Shown here one piece after another: positions 19,318 through 20,709 of a stretch of DNA of 20,709 bases (its first letter is position 1; every line of letters begins with the position of its first letter). The stretch covers positions 1 to 20,709 of IMG/VR virus record IMGVR_UViG_3300025769_001071. One strand, written 5' to 3'. The notes below the pieces were generated by a model. That model ran no database searches. It saw only the letters and a list, made by a program, of their open reading frames with translations, and was not told the origin of the DNA. The position numbers and the translations under genes were made by a program. Source of the DNA: a virus.

Positions 19318-19644
19318 ATGAAGAAGAGACTTGTTACGTCTGACCCTCTTTCTGGTAAGGAAACGTGGGCGCATTTTAACGAAGATGGCAAGATTATTTA
19401 CGAGAGTAAGCAGAACGTAGACGCTATGCTTTCTCGTAACAGGGAAGAGAGAAACAGCTATAGGCAAGACTCTCTGATTGGTAATACACAAAAACACCAT
19501 CAGAAGGTTGCGGAAATACCTTCGGCTCTGTATCATCAGCTTATTAAAGAATTGGGTGAACCAAAGCATAATCCGAAGGCTTGGAAGAAGTGGCTGAATG
19601 ATTATGACAACAGGTTCTTTAGAACTGGCGGCGGCAACGTATAA
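19318..19644 (+). CDS. Unknown protein between capsid and adaptor
   Basis: This 108-residue protein starts at ATG 19318, with GGGGAG four bases upstream. An in-frame start 12 bases earlier is less well placed. The product is basic and polar: DPLSGKETWAHFNEDGKIIY (about 9-28), then HQKVAEIPSALYHQLIKELG and WKKWLNDYDNRFFRT. Similar proteins with a P-x-x-L/VYHQL motif and a Trp-rich C-terminus occur between capsid and adaptor genes of podophages, as far as I recall. It may be a minor head or neck protein. Confidence 0.65.
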   Translation: MKKRLVTSDPLSGKETWAHFNEDGKIIYESKQNVDAMLSRNREERNSYRQDSLIGNTQKHHQKVAEIPSALYHQLIKELGEPKHNPKAWKKWLNDYDNRFFRTGGGNV

Positions 19645-20273
19645 TGGCTATCACAAATTATTCTGAGCTAAAAACATCTATTGCCAACTTTTTGGCTCGT
19701 GATGATTTGACCACGCAAATTCCAGATTTTATATCTCTTGCAGAGTCTCGCATGTCTCGTGAGATGAACGCTCGTAGTCAGGAGAAGAGGGCTACGGCGA
19801 CTCTTGTGGGTGGTGACGCATACGTCTCTTTGCCAACAGACCTGCGTTCTATACGCTTGGTTAAGCTAAACACATCTCCCAAAGAGGTTCTTGAGTATTA
19901 CACACCAGCGAAGCTGGATGAGTTGTATGCAAGCAATGCACAAGGTAAGCCTCGTGCGTATACTATTATCGGCGGTGAGATTAAGTTTGCTCCAGAGCCT
20001 GACTCATCGTACACGGCAGAAATTGTGTACCAAGAGGGTGTGCCAGACCTTTCTGACAGCAATACTACCAATGAGATACTAACTCGTCATCCAGACGCAT
20101 ATCTTTATGGTTCTTTGGCTGCGGCTAGTGTATATTTGATGGACGACCAGAAAACCACTGTGTATGAACAGTTGTTTACACGGGCTATTGATGAAGTTAA
20201 GCGCGAAGAAGAGCGGAGCAAGCAAGCTGGCTCTGCACTTCAAATGAAATCTGATTACGGAGAACTGACATGA
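19644..20273 (+). CDS. Head-tail adaptor, SU10-like
   Basis: This 209-residue protein matches the SU10-type adaptor, which binds below the portal and connects head to tail. It begins MAITNYSELKTSIANFLARD, followed by IPDFISLAESRMSREMNARS. A beta-rich core (YVSLPTDLRSIRLVKLNT), PRAYTIIGGEIKFAPEPDS and YTAEIVYQEGV come next, and the helix RHPDAYLYGSLAAASVYL (about 150-167) with a charged C-terminal helix follow. The ATG overlaps the previous stop (TAATG), and the end overlaps the next start (ATGA), so the neck genes are coupled. Confidence 0.8.
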   Translation: MAITNYSELKTSIANFLARDDLTTQIPDFISLAESRMSREMNARSQEKRATATLVGGDAYVSLPTDLRSIRLVKLNTSPKEVLEYYTPAKLDELYASNAQGKPRAYTIIGGEIKFAPEPDSSYTAEIVYQEGVPDLSDSNTTNEILTRHPDAYLYGSLAAASVYLMDDQKTTVYEQLFTRAIDEVKREEERSKQAGSALQMKSDYGELT

Positions 20274-20659
20274 GCGCAATGAGCGATTACCTTGAGAACA
20301 AGTTTCTCGACCACTTTCTTGGAACGTCTAGTACGTCTTCTCCAACTAATGTTTATGTTGCACTGCACACTGCCGACCCCACAGATGCTGGAACGGGCAC
20401 AGAAGTAAGCGGGAATGGATATGCTCGTCAAACCATCTCTTTCGGTGCTGCTTCATCTGGCACTGCTTCTAATAGTGGTGCCGTTGAGTTTCCTGCTGCT
20501 TCTGGCGGTGATTTTGGAACGATTACTCATATCGGCCTATGGGATGCAGCAACGAGTGGCAACCTTCTTTTCCACTCTGCGTTAACCACATCAAAAACTA
20601 TCGCTGACGGTGACATCTTTAAGATTGCTGCATCAGGTATTGACATTACGGCAGCTTAG
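20270..20659 (+). CDS. Tail or neck structural protein, Gp80-like
   Basis: This 129-residue protein is a beta-rich structural protein. It begins with an N-terminal helix (YLENKFLDHFLG), then NVYVALHTADPTDAGTGTEV, GYARQTISFGAA, a Ser/Gly/Ala-rich region, and THIGLWDAATSGNLLFHSAL. The pattern YLEN...LHT.DPT..G.EV...GYAR...IGLWDA..GNLL is typical of small phage tail-fibre-associated proteins of the mycobacteriophage gp80 kind. ATG 20270 overlaps the adaptor stop (ATGA) and has GGAG 7 bases upstream; ATG 20279 is an alternative start. Confidence 0.7.
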   Translation: MSAMSDYLENKFLDHFLGTSSTSSPTNVYVALHTADPTDAGTGTEVSGNGYARQTISFGAASSGTASNSGAVEFPAASGGDFGTITHIGLWDAATSGNLLFHSALTTSKTIADGDIFKIAASGIDITAA

Positions 20660-20661
20660 TT

Positions 20662-20709
20662 ATGGCTGACATTGTAGGGCCAAACCTTGAGCAGCTTGAT
20701 AACTGGGGT
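20662..20709 (+). CDS. Start of an unknown structural gene (partial)
   Basis: A frame opens at ATG 20662, three bases after the preceding stop, and runs off the window. The 16 visible residues are MADIVGPNLEQLDNWG. They continue the coupled order of neck and tail genes, so another virion protein is likely, but the sequence is too short to classify. Confidence 0.5.
   Translation, partial: MADIVGPNLEQLDNWG

Overview
The window is a stretch of a tailed double-stranded DNA phage genome (virion or prophage). It carries a complete packaging and head module: TerS-like protein, terminase large subunit, P22-type portal, scaffold, SU10/DUF5309-like major capsid protein and an SU10-like head-tail adaptor. 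It also has a lysis cassette with an M15 endolysin, an ERF-type recombination operon and a lambda-O/P-like replication pair. The adaptor and large P22-like portal point to a podovirus-like or SU10-like virion. The three-helix holin and M15 lysozyme fit a Gram-negative host. The gene set recalls phages of marine Alphaproteobacteria, but that is an impression and not proven here. No DNA polymerase, integrase, tRNA or CRISPR array is visible.

Layout. (1) 2-2401, plus strand: tail end of an unknown gene, a tiny holin-like membrane protein, a tail-anchored coiled-coil protein, a PD-(D/E)XK nuclease, a 3TM holin, the M15 endolysin and a very basic DUF5872-like protein. (2) 2402-2560: structured space between convergent genes. 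(3) 6571 down to 2561, minus strand: a tightly packed recombination operon with two PD-(D/E)XK proteins, an ERF annealing protein, an SSB-tail protein, zinc-binding proteins, a stand-alone DnaA domain IV and small unknowns. (4) 6572-6678: divergent promoter region. (5) 6679-8314, plus strand: Cro-like regulator, another PD-(D/E)XK nuclease, an HTH replication initiator with iterons inside its gene, and a putative partner. (6) 8356-8425: back-to-back terminators. (7) 10958 down to 8411, minus strand: accessory block led by an ArdC-type antirestriction protein and a Cys-rich Gp88-like protein, followed by small, partly membrane proteins. (8) 11113-20709, plus strand: packaging and structural genes, interrupted at 11470-11880 by a 410-base control region, and with eight very small, mostly overlapping genes between terL and portal.

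How it works together. The divergent promoters at about 6601-6650 would start recombination genes leftwards and the regulator/replication genes rightwards. The initiator gene contains three GTCTC-N5-GAGAC palindromes exactly 21 bp apart, then an AT-rich spacer and a fourth palindrome. A mirrored version lies in the noncoding DNA before terL. This pair is the most striking undescribed structure in the window and may be a replication origin with a second origin, operator or packaging site. A 20-bp motif occurs three times upstream of packaging and structural genes and looks like a shared late promoter or operator. The terL leader can fold so that its ribosome binding site is hidden.

Start codons were chosen by Shine-Dalgarno position and by overlap with the preceding stop. 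All family calls come from reading motifs, with no database search.
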